NCBI GenBank assembly: GCA_035652815.1
Contig: DASRDB010000003.1
Span: forward strand, 744,001 to 808,000
Source of the DNA: DASRDB01 sp035652815
GTDB taxonomy: Bacteria; Chloroflexota; Ktedonobacteria; Ktedonobacterales; Ktedonobacteraceae
DNA length: 64,000 nt
Direction of reading: 5' to 3'
Numbering within the stretch: position 1 is the first letter of the stretch; each line of letters begins with the position of its first letter. Made by a program: the position numbers and the translations under genes. The notes beneath the pieces were generated by a model. That model did not search any database and was not told the origin of the DNA. It saw nothing but the letters and a program-made list of their open reading frames with translations. Shown here piece by piece: positions 1 through 7,859 of this stretch.

Positions 1-690
1 ACGCTGGTCGAAGTCGTCGCCGCCCAGGTGCGTGTCACCGTTGGTTGCTTTGACCTCGAAAACGCCATCGCCCAGTTGCAGGATGGAGATATCGAAGGTA
101 CCACCGCCGAGGTCATAGACCGCGATGGTCTCATCTTTCTTCTTGTCGAGACCGTAGGCCAGCGAAGCAGCCGTTGGCTCGTTGATAATACGCAGGACTT
201 CGAGTCCGGCGATCTTGCCCGCGTCTTTGGTCGCCTGGCGCTGGGTATCATTAAAGTATGCAGGAACAGTAATGACAGCTTGCGTGATCTTCTCACCCAG
301 CTTGGCTTCCGCGTCGGCCTTCAATTTCTGCAAGATCATGGCCGAAATCTCAGGCGGGCTATACTCGCGGCCTCCCATCACGACACGGGCGTCACCATTC
401 GAGGCACGAGTAATTTTGTACGGCACGTTCTTCATCGTGCGCTGCACTTCTGGATCGTCAAATTTGCGACCCATCAAGCGCTTAATCGAATAAATGGTAT
501 TTTCCGGGTTGGTGACGGCCTGTCGTTTCGCAACCTGACCTACCAGGCGCTCACCGCTTTTCGTCACCGCAACAATTGAAGGGGTCAGGCGCGATCCCTC
601 GCTGTTCTCCAGAACGGTCGGCTCACCAGCCTCAATTACCGCCACGACGGAGTTTGTTGTTCCCAGGTCTATGCCAAGCACTTTCGGCAT
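1..690 (-). CDS. dnaK: Chaperone DnaK (Hsp70), N-terminal 230 residues, cut by window edge
   Basis: ATP-dependent Hsp70 chaperone that works with DnaJ and GrpE in protein folding. Reading the minus strand from the ATG at 690 gives an open frame to the window edge. It carries the Hsp70 phosphate-binding motif GIDLGTTNS (residues 6-14), RLTPSIVAV (34-42), AVITVPAYFNDTQRQAT (138-154), IINEPTAASLAYG (168-180) and the second phosphate loop VYDLGGGTFD (191-200). Only the first two thirds of the nucleotide-binding domain is present; the rest lies left of base 1. A strong AGGAGG ribosome binding site sits 7 nt before the ATG. It lies 165 bp downstream of grpE on the same strand, with an operator-like palindrome between them, so it probably has its own HspR-controlled promoter. 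Confidence 0.97.
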   Translation of the reverse strand, partial: MPKVLGIDLGTTNSVVAVIEAGEPTVLENSEGSRLTPSIVAVTKSGERLVGQVAKRQAVTNPENTIYSIKRLMGRKFDDPEVQRTMKNVPYKITRASNGDARVVMGGREYSPPEISAMILQKLKADAEAKLGEKITQAVITVPAYFNDTQRQATKDAGKIAGLEVLRIINEPTAASLAYGLDKKKDETIAVYDLGGGTFDISILQLGDGVFEVKATNGDTHLGGDDFDQR

Positions 691-776
691 CCTTTTAGCC
701 TCCTTCTGTTTGCATTCCCGCAGCTTCCGGCAATCTCCCCATCATCTTCTCCCCTACCGCTAAGTCTTAGGGAATG

Positions 777-796
777 CATCTTACAAATTTTGTAAG
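777..796 (-). promoter_or_regulatory. Candidate HspR operator upstream of dnaK
   Basis: An 8-bp inverted repeat, CTTACAAA-T-TTTGTAAG, occupies 780-796. A 17-nt string (777-793) is identical to the one in front of hspR at 2312-2328. It lies about 90 bp before the dnaK start, in the right place to overlap a -35 element. HspR in Actinobacteria binds HAIR elements of the form CTTG...CAAG. This site keeps the CTT...AAG ends, and its identity with the hspR site supports HspR binding. Binding is inferred. Confidence 0.6.
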
Positions 797-855
797 TTGA
801 TTTTTGTGTATTCTGTTAGATAAAACACGGAGTTCGCAAACTTTTATTCCCGGCA

Positions 856-1404
856 TCAACCCTGTCCAGCGACAATCACCTGCGCCGGGCGAATTACACG
901 ATCACCCAGCACATAACCGGGCCGCGTCACCTGTAAGATGGTGCCTTCCGGTCTGCCCGAATTGGGCTGACTGCCCAGCGCCTCGTGAATACGCGGGTCA
1001 AATTGCTCTCCCGGCGTACCAATCTGCCGCACGCCCATCTGTTCAAGCGTACTCATCAAACGGCGGGCCACCAGCAAAATGCCCTGCGCCCACGATGAAT
1101 TGGCAAGTTCCGGCGGTGTCGCCTGCAAAGCCCGGCCAAGATCATCGAGGACAGGCAGGAGTTTGTTCAAGACCTCAGCTTGTGCGGCCAGCTTGCCTTC
1201 CTGCTGCTCCTGTCCTGCGCGGCGTTTGTAGTTGACGAAATCCGCCTGCGTGCGCCGCAACAGGTCCAGGTACTCCTCGCTTTTGGCCTGCTCAGACTCT
1301 AGCTGGAATTGCAGTTCGGCAATTTGCCCTTCTTTTTCTTGCACGTCGGAAGTCGTTCCCCGCTGAGGGCCTGCCGTTCCAAATTCCTGTGCGTTATGTT
1401 GCAT
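856..1404 (-). CDS. grpE: Nucleotide exchange factor GrpE
   Basis: Exchanges ADP for ATP on DnaK. The protein has the GrpE layout: a long N-terminal helix rich in Q/E/L (DVQEKEGQIAELQFQLESEQ), the conserved RTQADFVNYKRR segment, LLPVLDDLGRAL, and a C-terminal beta domain ending VLGDRVIRPAQVIV. I chose the ATG at 1404 (182 aa) because AAAGGAT lies 7-8 nt upstream. An in-frame ATG at 1467 would lie at or before the transcription start predicted from the promoter at 1472-1500, so it is unlikely to be used. It is upstream of dnaK on the same strand, the usual heat-shock gene order. Confidence 0.93.
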   Translation of the reverse strand: MQHNAQEFGTAGPQRGTTSDVQEKEGQIAELQFQLESEQAKSEEYLDLLRRTQADFVNYKRRAGQEQQEGKLAAQAEVLNKLLPVLDDLGRALQATPPELANSSWAQGILLVARRLMSTLEQMGVRQIGTPGEQFDPRIHEALGSQPNSGRPEGTILQVTRPGYVLGDRVIRPAQVIVAGQG

Positions 1405-1471
1405 GTTTTCTATCCTTTTCCGATTTTCTGCGTCTACCTCTACCACAACCCCTCTTTTGTCTTCCACCTAC

Positions 1472-1501
1472 ATTATAAATCATCTAACAATTTTTAGCAA
1501 G
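1472..1501 (-). promoter_or_regulatory. grpE promoter with overlapping HspR-like box
   Basis: On the minus strand TTGCTA (1500-1495) and TATAAT (1477-1472) are separated by 17 nt, a good housekeeping promoter. The -35/spacer stretch 1481-1501 matches the hspR operator (2312-2332) at 17 of 21 positions, so the promoter elements overlap a probable repressor site. The predicted RNA start, about base 1465, supports the grpE start at 1404. Confidence 0.65.
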
Positions 1502-1538
1502 TAAAATAACAAATAATAACACATCCTTACCAGATTTT

Positions 1539-1561
1539 CTTGAAAAGATACGTTTTACAAG
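1539..1561. promoter_or_regulatory. Second HAIR-like inverted repeat upstream of grpE
   Basis: CTTGAAAA and TTTTACAAG form a CTTG...CAAG dyad about 40 bp upstream of the grpE -35 element. The CTTG/CAAG ends recall the actinobacterial HAIR box. It may be an extra HspR contact site. Binding is not shown by the sequence. Confidence 0.35.
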
Positions 1562-1668
1562 GGGTTAACGGTGAAAAATAATCACAAAGGTCTAGACAAT
1601 AGACACAACATTCAGAGGACAAGGACACGCTGATGAACTTTCACCACCACAATCGGCCATCCCACCAT

Positions 1669-1753
1669 GTCATCCAGAGCGCAGCGAAGGATCTCCAGTT
1701 TCGACGCGCGAATCGCCCGGCACACGAGATCCTTCGCTGCGCTCTGGATGACA
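1669..1753. repeat. Palindromic intergenic repeat, family A
   Basis: Two perfect 27-nt inverted arms beginning TGTCATCC and ending GAAGGATCT flank a 31-nt centre. The same motif, in CATCCTGAG or CATGCTGAG versions, recurs at 15436, 21710, 26555, 46833, 53726 and 61981. It lies between grpE and hspR. The rest of the 1502-1820 gap holds only the HAIR-like dyad; I see no gene in it. Confidence 0.85.
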
Positions 1754-1820
1754 TATAAGGCATGATCGAATTTGTCCGGCAACCTTCATCTTCGTATCCC
1801 TACCATCCATCTAACAGGCA

Positions 1821-2261
1821 TTAATGCTTCCCAACCGCATCCCCATCATCGCTTTTCGACGAATCTATTTGCTCAATACGTTCGCTTCGGGACTGATAAA
1901 AGACAATTTCCAGGCGGCGGCGCTCCTCTTCCACACGATTGAGAGTGCTGCGCACTTCCTGTACTTCTTGTTGCAGCATCAGCACCTGCCTGCGTATCTC
2001 GATGATATGCCGTATCCCTACCGCATTAACGCCCTGCTCAGCAAGCTCGGCGATTTCCTCGAGTATCGCCAGGTCCTGGTCGGAATAAAGACGATTCTTA
2101 CCCGACTGGCGGGCAGGCTCCAATAATCCGGCTTCCTCAAAGCGCCGGAGTACCTGCGGCGGCAACCCTAATAATTGCGATACCACCCCGATTGTGTACT
2201 TGGGCAAGCTCTCGCTGTTTCCATCCGCGTTCGCGGCAGGTGTTCTTTGTCGTCGTTTCAT
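1821..2261 (-). CDS. hspR: Heat-shock repressor HspR, MerR family
   Basis: DNA-binding repressor of the dnaK regulon. The MerR-type winged helix-turn-helix spans about residues 21-90 (YTIGVVSQLLGLPPQVLRRF, then GLLEPARQSGKNRLYSDQDL and NAVGIRHIIEIR). A coiled-coil tail follows (about 92-130), with no metal-binding cysteines. HspR normally uses DnaK as co-repressor. Its place beside grpE-dnaK and the near-identical palindromes before hspR and dnaK support this role and autoregulation. The start at 2261 follows AGGAAGAACG at acceptable spacing; the N-terminal 20 residues are low-complexity. Confidence 0.85.
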   Translation of the reverse strand: MKRRQRTPAANADGNSESLPKYTIGVVSQLLGLPPQVLRRFEEAGLLEPARQSGKNRLYSDQDLAILEEIAELAEQGVNAVGIRHIIEIRRQVLMLQQEVQEVRSTLNRVEEERRRLEIVFYQSRSERIEQIDSSKSDDGDAVGKH

Positions 2262-2302
2262 CCTCGTTCTTCCTTTCGCTTACCCACGAACGGGTTATCT
2301 AT

Positions 2303-2332
2303 AAGGTACAACATCTTACAAATTTTGTCAAG
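2303..2332 (-). promoter_or_regulatory. hspR promoter and candidate HspR operator
   Basis: The minus strand has TTGACA (2331-2326), a 17-nt spacer and a weak -10, TACCTT (2308-2303). The imperfect dyad CTTGACAAAATTTGTAAG (2332-2315) overlaps the -35 element, so a bound repressor would block polymerase. It shares a 17-nt identical core with the site before dnaK, which suggests autoregulation. Confidence 0.55.
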
Positions 2333-2479
2333 TGATACAACATTTCATAATCATATTATATTCAGAATAGTTGCAAAAAATCTTTGTTGCATTGAAGGCC
2401 AGGGCGACCGTACCCTTGCAAATCAAAATGAATACATATAGGATAAGGATGTGTTCTGAAACATTCAAGATAGAGGCTT

Positions 2480-3478
2480 ATGAAAGAAACACCTGAAGAC
2501 ATCCAAAGATTACAAGAAATTCTGCATACCAGCATCGAGCAGGCAGGCGATTTTCTGCGCCGCTCTTTCCAGATGCCCACCCATTCGCTCTCTGCCGCGC
2601 AACTCGTCCACTACCTGCAAGGAGTGCCAACCGTTGCATTGGCAACTACGACGGCGCGTGGGGAGCCGCGTGTAGCCCCCATCGGCGCTATCTTCTATCG
2701 CGGGCATTTCTACATTCCTACGGTTGCCAATGCTGCTCGCACTAAACATGTGCTAAAACGCCCCTCTGTGAGCCTGGCACACTTTCAAAATAATGATCTC
2801 GCCATCATTGTTCACGGGCAGGCAGAAATCATTACGCCAGAGCATGCAGGCTTTTCCATACTTGAGGAACTACAACGGACATACACTCATACCAGCGTGC
2901 GCGAGTGGGGCGATGGCGTATTTTTGAAAATTCTCGCAAACGTCATCTACACCTGCATTCGCTCTCCTGAGAAATACCCGGCATCCTCGTCCCAGGTGCT
3001 TATTCGTCCGCTTGAGCCACAAGACCAGGAGCAGGCCCGTCAGTTCATTTCCGAGCATTGGGGCGCAGAAATTGTCGTCTCGCATGGAACAAGCTATCAT
3101 CCATACATGCTGCCAGGTTTCGTTGCGCTAGATGGAGAACAATGGGTAGGGCTGGTGACATATACCATTGAGGGCAAAGATTGCGAGATCGTGTCTATCG
3201 ACAGCGACCGCCCCTCGCTCGGTACTGGTAACGCCCTGCTCGAAGCAGTCAAAAGGGCTGCGCGAGGGGCTGGCTGCTCGCGCATCTGGCTGATTACGAC
3301 CAATGATAACCTGAACGCGCTACGCTTCTACCAGAAACGCGGCTTTGTTCTGGTAGCCGTCCATCGCAACGCGCTTGAAAAATCGCGCCAGATCAAGCCA
3401 GAAATACCACGAATTGGCAACGACGGTATACCTTTACGTGACGAGCTTGAACTTGAATTGCTGTTAGACCCTCGGTAA
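2480..3478 (+). CDS. Pyridoxamine-5'-phosphate-oxidase-like domain fused to GNAT acetyltransferase
   Basis: A two-domain protein of 332 aa. Residues about 38-130 resemble the PPOX/FMN-binding split-barrel family (VPTVALATTTARGEPRVAPI, then FYRGHFYIPT and KRPSVSLAHF). Residues about 172-300 form a GNAT N-acetyltransferase, with LGTGNALLEAVKRAARGAGC as the acetyl-CoA-binding region and RFYQKRGF as the usual C-terminal motif. Substrates are unknown. GAGGCTT precedes the ATG. It is followed 10 bp later by a second GNAT gene and then a methyltransferase, so the three probably form one transcript. Confidence 0.8.
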   Translation: MKETPEDIQRLQEILHTSIEQAGDFLRRSFQMPTHSLSAAQLVHYLQGVPTVALATTTARGEPRVAPIGAIFYRGHFYIPTVANAARTKHVLKRPSVSLAHFQNNDLAIIVHGQAEIITPEHAGFSILEELQRTYTHTSVREWGDGVFLKILANVIYTCIRSPEKYPASSSQVLIRPLEPQDQEQARQFISEHWGAEIVVSHGTSYHPYMLPGFVALDGEQWVGLVTYTIEGKDCEIVSIDSDRPSLGTGNALLEAVKRAARGAGCSRIWLITTNDNLNALRFYQKRGFVLVAVHRNALEKSRQIKPEIPRIGNDGIPLRDELELELLLDPR

Positions 3479-3488
3479 GGAGTGTTCC

Positions 3489-4013
3489 ATGCTGTTTCTC
3501 GCCGATCCATCCCTTGCCTATAAAAACACCTTTCTTGAAGGTCTGCGCGAATTTCAGGCCGAGGGTCGCGAACAACATCTGAATATCGACGAGCTAGAAA
3601 AGGACTTTCCAGCCTACCTAAGCCGCCTGGAAGACGCCAGAGACCGCACAAAAAAACCTCCTGATCGAGTACCCACCTCAACCTACTGGCTGATCGATGG
3701 CAATGAGTATATAGGGACGCTCCACGTTCGTCATGAACTCAACGAGCAATTACTAATCTGGGGTGGGCATATTGGCTACCGGATTCGTCCCTCGCATCGC
3801 CAACGCGGCTACGGCAAAGAAATACTCCGGCTCGGCCTGGAAAAAGCTAATGCAATGGGCCTCAAGAGAGTGTTGCTCACCTGCGATGAAGACAATATTG
3901 GCTCCAAAAAGATCATTGAATATAACGGGGGCAAGCTGGAAAACGCCGTTCTCATTGAAGGCTCGCCTGCTAAGAAATTACGCTACTGGATTGAAATAAA
4001 GGAATATTCATGA
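3489..4013 (+). CDS. GNAT family N-acetyltransferase
   Basis: A 174-aa single-domain GNAT enzyme. The acetyl-CoA pyrophosphate-binding motif is GYRIRPSHRQRGYGKEIL (about residues 95-112), preceded by the beta4 strand YIGTLHVRHEL and followed by LTCDEDNIGSKKIIEYNGG. The overall pattern resembles small GNATs that acetylate amines or antibiotics; the substrate cannot be read from sequence. AAGGAG lies 6 nt before the ATG. The stop overlaps the start of the next gene by 4 nt (ATGA), which indicates translational coupling. Confidence 0.85.
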   Translation: MLFLADPSLAYKNTFLEGLREFQAEGREQHLNIDELEKDFPAYLSRLEDARDRTKKPPDRVPTSTYWLIDGNEYIGTLHVRHELNEQLLIWGGHIGYRIRPSHRQRGYGKEILRLGLEKANAMGLKRVLLTCDEDNIGSKKIIEYNGGKLENAVLIEGSPAKKLRYWIEIKEYS

Positions 4014-4774
4014 TTAACCACGACAACCTTGAAGACTTTCGAGACCCTGAAATCTACGATCTGCAGGACGAGGGCTACGAGGATGATTACTCATTAACCC
4101 TGCAATGGGCGCAACAACTCGGTGGTCCCCTGCTTGATCTGGCCTGTGGAACGGGACGGATGGCTCTCCGCATGGCAAAGCCTGGCTATCAGGTTACAGG
4201 GGTAGATATAACGCCGGAAATGATCGAACGGGCGCGTCAAAAAGCAGCAAAAGAGGGCCTTTCGATAGAATGGGTGAACGCTGATGCTCGTTCATTTCAT
4301 CTGGGAAAGCAGTTTTCCTTCATCTACATGCTGGAAAATGTCTTTCAATTCTTCCTGACGCGAGAGGATCAGGAAGCCATGCTGGCTCGCGCGCGAGAAC
4401 ACTTACGCCCGGAAGGCTGTTTCCTTTTCGAGACGCGCAACCCCAACTCGCGCAATCTTATGTCAACTCGCTATCTTGAGCCGAAGCAATACATGCTGCC
4501 GGATGGCGGACAACTTGTGATTATTGATGAACAACACTACGACCCCATGACCCAGATACAGCACTACGTCCGCCATCTCACGTTTCTGCATCCAGACGGC
4601 CAGCGCGAGGAGAGGGCGCTTCGTGTGGCCTTGCGCTATGTCTATCCGCAGGAGCTAGAAGCCCTGCTTCACTACAACGGCTTTCAAGTTCGCGCCCGTT
4701 ACGGCAGTTGGCAGCAGGAACCGCTCAGCGCCACTTCTCCCGCGATGATCTATGTCGTCCAGAAACGGCCTTAG
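4010..4774 (+). CDS. Class I SAM-dependent methyltransferase
   Basis: A 254-aa soluble enzyme. It has motif I LLDLACGTGRMALRMA (residues 41-56), an acidic residue ending strand 2 in VTGVDITPEMIERAR, and the post-motif WVNADARSF, all typical of Rossmann-fold SAM methyltransferases (Methyltransf_25/11 type). The substrate is unknown. It is coupled by a 4-nt overlap to the upstream GNAT gene and ends 9 bp from the convergent SDR gene. Confidence 0.88.
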   Translation: MINHDNLEDFRDPEIYDLQDEGYEDDYSLTLQWAQQLGGPLLDLACGTGRMALRMAKPGYQVTGVDITPEMIERARQKAAKEGLSIEWVNADARSFHLGKQFSFIYMLENVFQFFLTREDQEAMLARAREHLRPEGCFLFETRNPNSRNLMSTRYLEPKQYMLPDGGQLVIIDEQHYDPMTQIQHYVRHLTFLHPDGQREERALRVALRYVYPQELEALLHYNGFQVRARYGSWQQEPLSATSPAMIYVVQKRP

Positions 4775-4782
4775 CGAAGAGA

Positions 4783-5526
4783 TTACGGCCAGCTTGTCTC
4801 GGTAAGCGGCGTGATAATCACCTCTTGCAGCGCCGATTCGGGCGGCACAGTGGCAGCAAACACAATTGTCTTCGCCACGTTGGCCGGGTCCTGCAAATTC
4901 TTTTCTTCAGGCATGGGAATACCCTGATCGACAAAGCGGTCAAAGAAATGCGTGCGCATACCGCCGGGGATAATGGTCGTCACGCGAATATGATCTGGTC
5001 GTCCCTCGACACCCAGGCCGCGACTGAAGCCGATTAAGCCCCACTTGGTAGCGTGATAGGCCGAGGCATTGGCCCAGGCGCGAGTGGCCGCCGTTGAAGC
5101 GATGTTAAAGATATGCCCGGATTGCTGGCGTTTCATAATCGGCAGCGCGGCTTTGGCAAACAGGAACGGGCCGCGCAGGTTCACGCCAATCACCTGATCC
5201 CACTGCTCAACCGTCATCTCTTCTACGGAAAGCGTATGGTCGATAGCCGCGCAGTTCACGACAATATCTAATCGCCCAAATCGTTGTACTACTGACTCAA
5301 CCACACCAAATACTGCTTCCGCGTTGCTCACATCGCAGCGATAGGCCGCGCTCTGTACATCCTGCGCCAGCAGTTCGCTGCTCACACGTTGCGCCGCGCT
5401 TTCATTGATATCGATACATGCTACATTACACCCGGCCTCGGCGAATGCCCTTGCTGTGGCCTCGCCCAGGCCGCTTCCGGCCCCCGTTACCAACGCAACT
5501 TTCCCTCGTAAAACGCTCTCCTGCAT
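4783..5526 (-). CDS. SDR family NAD(P)-dependent oxidoreductase
   Basis: A 247-aa short-chain dehydrogenase. It shows the cofactor motif TGAGSGLGEA (residues 14-23), D-I for the nucleotide pocket, NCAAIDH, the catalytic serine in IASTAATRA and the YHATK active site. It resembles FabG-like alcohol or sugar dehydrogenases. It is the last gene of the minus-strand glycosyltransferase cluster, 62 bp after the GT2 gene; a small GCGACC/GGTCGC hairpin (5553-5569) lies in that gap. It lacks features of the extended SDR HldD, so it is unlikely to be the missing heptose epimerase. Confidence 0.85.
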   Translation of the reverse strand: MQESVLRGKVALVTGAGSGLGEATARAFAEAGCNVACIDINESAAQRVSSELLAQDVQSAAYRCDVSNAEAVFGVVESVVQRFGRLDIVVNCAAIDHTLSVEEMTVEQWDQVIGVNLRGPFLFAKAALPIMKRQQSGHIFNIASTAATRAWANASAYHATKWGLIGFSRGLGVEGRPDHIRVTTIIPGGMRTHFFDRFVDQGIPMPEEKNLQDPANVAKTIVFAATVPPESALQEVIITPLTETSWP

Positions 5527-5588
5527 TGCTTGTTTGCTCCTCGGAAACCGGAGCGACCGCGAGGGTCGCCCCTACTATTAAAAAACAT

Positions 5589-6470
5589 CTATCGTGTTGA
5601 AACCTGTCTTTGTTCAGGTAATGGCTCAATCTCGCCCTGGGGATGGACGGAAAATTCTTCGATCAATTCGCCAAACAACGTAGTGGCGTTATGGCGTCTA
5701 TCTTCAACGGTGGTTGGCAGGCCGAGATGATAGGTGCCTGAAGGCAGGATGCCACAGCCGCCATATTTGCGTATCAAGAGGAATTGCACCACCACCTCTT
5801 CGCCTGCGTGTTCAGGCGGCAGGCGGTTCCACCAGGAGAAGCCACCCACGTCAAGCAATTTGGCGCGATCATATAAAACATTCGCGCCGCCTACCCAGGC
5901 CACTTTGTAGCGCACCACGCCATCATCTCGCACCAATCGCTGTTCCAGGTGCAGGGGATTGGCCGCGTTGTTAATCATGTGCCGCTCCCAGGGCAGGTTG
6001 TCAGGCGTGAATGGCTCCGGTCGCACTGGCCCTGTCCATAGTTCAATATGTTGCTGGTGAGGCCGCACATCGTGCAAATACCCTAATCCTGTAGCTGGGC
6101 AGCCGACAAAGCCGCAGCCCTCTTCCTGAAGTACGCTCAGCATGCGCTCCATCACAGGCGGGTCGAGCAGCACATCGTCATCGAGAAAATGAACATACGG
6201 CGCGGTACTCTGCTCAAGCAGGAAGTTACGCTGCTCTGCGAGGCCGCGTCGTGGCAGGTGTCTATGCAACATCACCTCATGTCCATGCCAGCGCAGGGCG
6301 CGCACCAGGGTTGCGATTTCGATGCTCTCCAGGTACATATCGTCATCTTCGGTCTGATCCGAGATAATGACGTTGAAATCGGTAAAGGTCTGCCCTAACA
6401 GGCTGGTCAGCACCACCGCCAGCCCGGTTTTACGACAATAGGTTGGTATCAGTACATCAACAAGCGCCAA
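5589..6470 (-). CDS. Glycosyltransferase family 2
   Basis: A 293-aa cytoplasmic GT-A-fold enzyme with no membrane segment. VDVLIPTYCRKTGL starts the nucleotide-binding fold, HFLDDDVLL (about residue 93) supplies the DxD metal-sugar motif, and HAGEEVVVQFLL the acidic ED segment of inverting GT2 enzymes. Translation probably starts at a TTG (6470): GGGGGGAG lies 6 nt upstream, and the codon is only 2 nt after the stop of the preceding gene, so the two are coupled. Donor and acceptor are unknown. It belongs to the heptose/glycosyltransferase operon. Confidence 0.85.
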   Translation of the reverse strand: MALVDVLIPTYCRKTGLAVVLTSLLGQTFTDFNVIISDQTEDDDMYLESIEIATLVRALRWHGHEVMLHRHLPRRGLAEQRNFLLEQSTAPYVHFLDDDVLLDPPVMERMLSVLQEEGCGFVGCPATGLGYLHDVRPHQQHIELWTGPVRPEPFTPDNLPWERHMINNAANPLHLEQRLVRDDGVVRYKVAWVGGANVLYDRAKLLDVGGFSWWNRLPPEHAGEEVVVQFLLIRKYGGCGILPSGTYHLGLPTTVEDRRHNATTLFGELIEEFSVHPQGEIEPLPEQRQVSTR

Positions 6471-6472
6471 GA

Positions 6473-7801
6473 TTAACTCCCCCCAGGTGATGTGCCATCG
6501 GTCGCGAGCGGCAGCGACAGGTACGGGTCCAGCGGCAAAGGTTCAGGCATACGCTCCGCCAGCACCGCGTCATAGAGCGCGGCGGTACGCATGGCGACAA
6601 TCGACCACGTAAATTCCCGCTCGACTCGTTGCCGCGCCTTACGCCCCATCTGCTTGCGCTCGTCGTTATGCGTAAAGAGGTATTGCAATCGCTCTGCCAG
6701 CGCCTTCGGGTCGCGTGGCGGCACGAGATAGCCTGTTACGCCATCCTGCACTGTATAGGTAATGCCGCCCACTGCCGAACCAATCACGGGTCGCCCGCAG
6801 GCCATTGCTTCCAACGGCGTCAGGCCGAACGGCTCATACCAGGGCGTCGTTACCGTGACATCGCCCGCGCTATAGTAGTAACGCAGTTCTTCCGGCTGTC
6901 GCTTGCCCATAAAATGCACATGGTCGCTCACGCCAAGTTCCGCCGCCAATCGCTGCAATTCGCCAATCTCCGGCGTATCTTCTGGATTCGCGTCAAAGGT
7001 CTCGCCGCCTACGACAAGCAAGCGTACCGTGCGACCACCCGCGTCCCGTTTTTTCAGCAGCAAAGCCAGGGAGCGCACAATATTGCGCACATCCTTACGC
7101 GGCAGCATGCGCCCAACATAGACAATCACATAATCATCCGTAGCAAAGCCGATACGCCGCCGCGCCTCATCGCGCTCCACAGGTTTGAAGACTTTTGTAT
7201 TGACTGCCGAGGGGATGATGACGACCTTTGACGGATCAGCGCCGTAATCATCGACCAGTTCGGAGCGTTCGGCGGGACATTGCGCAATCAGGCGATCCAC
7301 TTCGCGAATCACTTCCAGTTCCGTCTTGATGCGATCTCCCGGACTCGTATCAACCTTCTTCTGGTGGCGTCTCTTGGTCTTGCCCATGGCGTGGAAAATT
7401 TGCACCGCCGGAATGCCAAGCTTGCGGCGCAGTTCAATCGCCACCCAGCCAGACATCCAGAAGTTGCCGTGAATGAGGTCGTAATGCACTTCGTCGCGCT
7501 GCATGAAATTGAGCAACGAATCGCGGAATTCGCCCATGAAAGGCCACAGTTCGTCCTTTGGACGCGACTGCAACGGCCCCGCCTTCAGGTTAATCACGCG
7601 CACACCCTGGCCCCACTCGATCACTTCAGGCGTCTCGATGCTGTCGCGGCGCGTGAAGACATCAACCAGGTAGCCACGAGCGGCAAGGTTCCGGCTGACC
7701 TCATTGACGTACACATTCTGCCCGCCAGCGTCCGCTCCTCCAAGCACAGCCACCGGACTGGCATGTTCACTTAAAAACGCTATCCGTGTTGGTCGATCCA
7801 T
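6473..7801 (-). CDS. Glycosyltransferase family 4 (GT-B, MshA/sucrose-phosphate-synthase-like)
   Basis: A 442-aa retaining glycosyltransferase. The N-terminal donor-loop pattern GGADAGGQNVYVNEVSR and the C-terminal YEPFGLTPLEAMACGRPVIG (E-x7-E motif) are typical of GT4 enzymes of the MshA and sucrose-synthase type. The frame stays open upstream, but the start at 7801 (MDRPTRIAF) has AGAAGGAT 8 nt before it and follows the previous gene by 58 bp; a longer start would overlap that gene. The acceptor is unknown. Confidence 0.88.
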   Translation of the reverse strand: MDRPTRIAFLSEHASPVAVLGGADAGGQNVYVNEVSRNLAARGYLVDVFTRRDSIETPEVIEWGQGVRVINLKAGPLQSRPKDELWPFMGEFRDSLLNFMQRDEVHYDLIHGNFWMSGWVAIELRRKLGIPAVQIFHAMGKTKRRHQKKVDTSPGDRIKTELEVIREVDRLIAQCPAERSELVDDYGADPSKVVIIPSAVNTKVFKPVERDEARRRIGFATDDYVIVYVGRMLPRKDVRNIVRSLALLLKKRDAGGRTVRLLVVGGETFDANPEDTPEIGELQRLAAELGVSDHVHFMGKRQPEELRYYYSAGDVTVTTPWYEPFGLTPLEAMACGRPVIGSAVGGITYTVQDGVTGYLVPPRDPKALAERLQYLFTHNDERKQMGRKARQRVEREFTWSIVAMRTAALYDAVLAERMPEPLPLDPYLSLPLATDGTSPGGS

Positions 7802-7859
7802 CGTTCGTATCCTTCTCAACGCCACACAAGTGGCCTGACTCACACTCTGAAATCTGGAC

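Noticed and set aside
2480..4774. Antibiotic resistance island
   Set aside because: The GNAT and methyltransferase genes are generic; no resistance-specific motif or mobile element surrounds them.
4783..5526. SDR as HldD
   Set aside because: It is a classical short FabG-like SDR, not an extended epimerase, so it cannot be assigned to that step.
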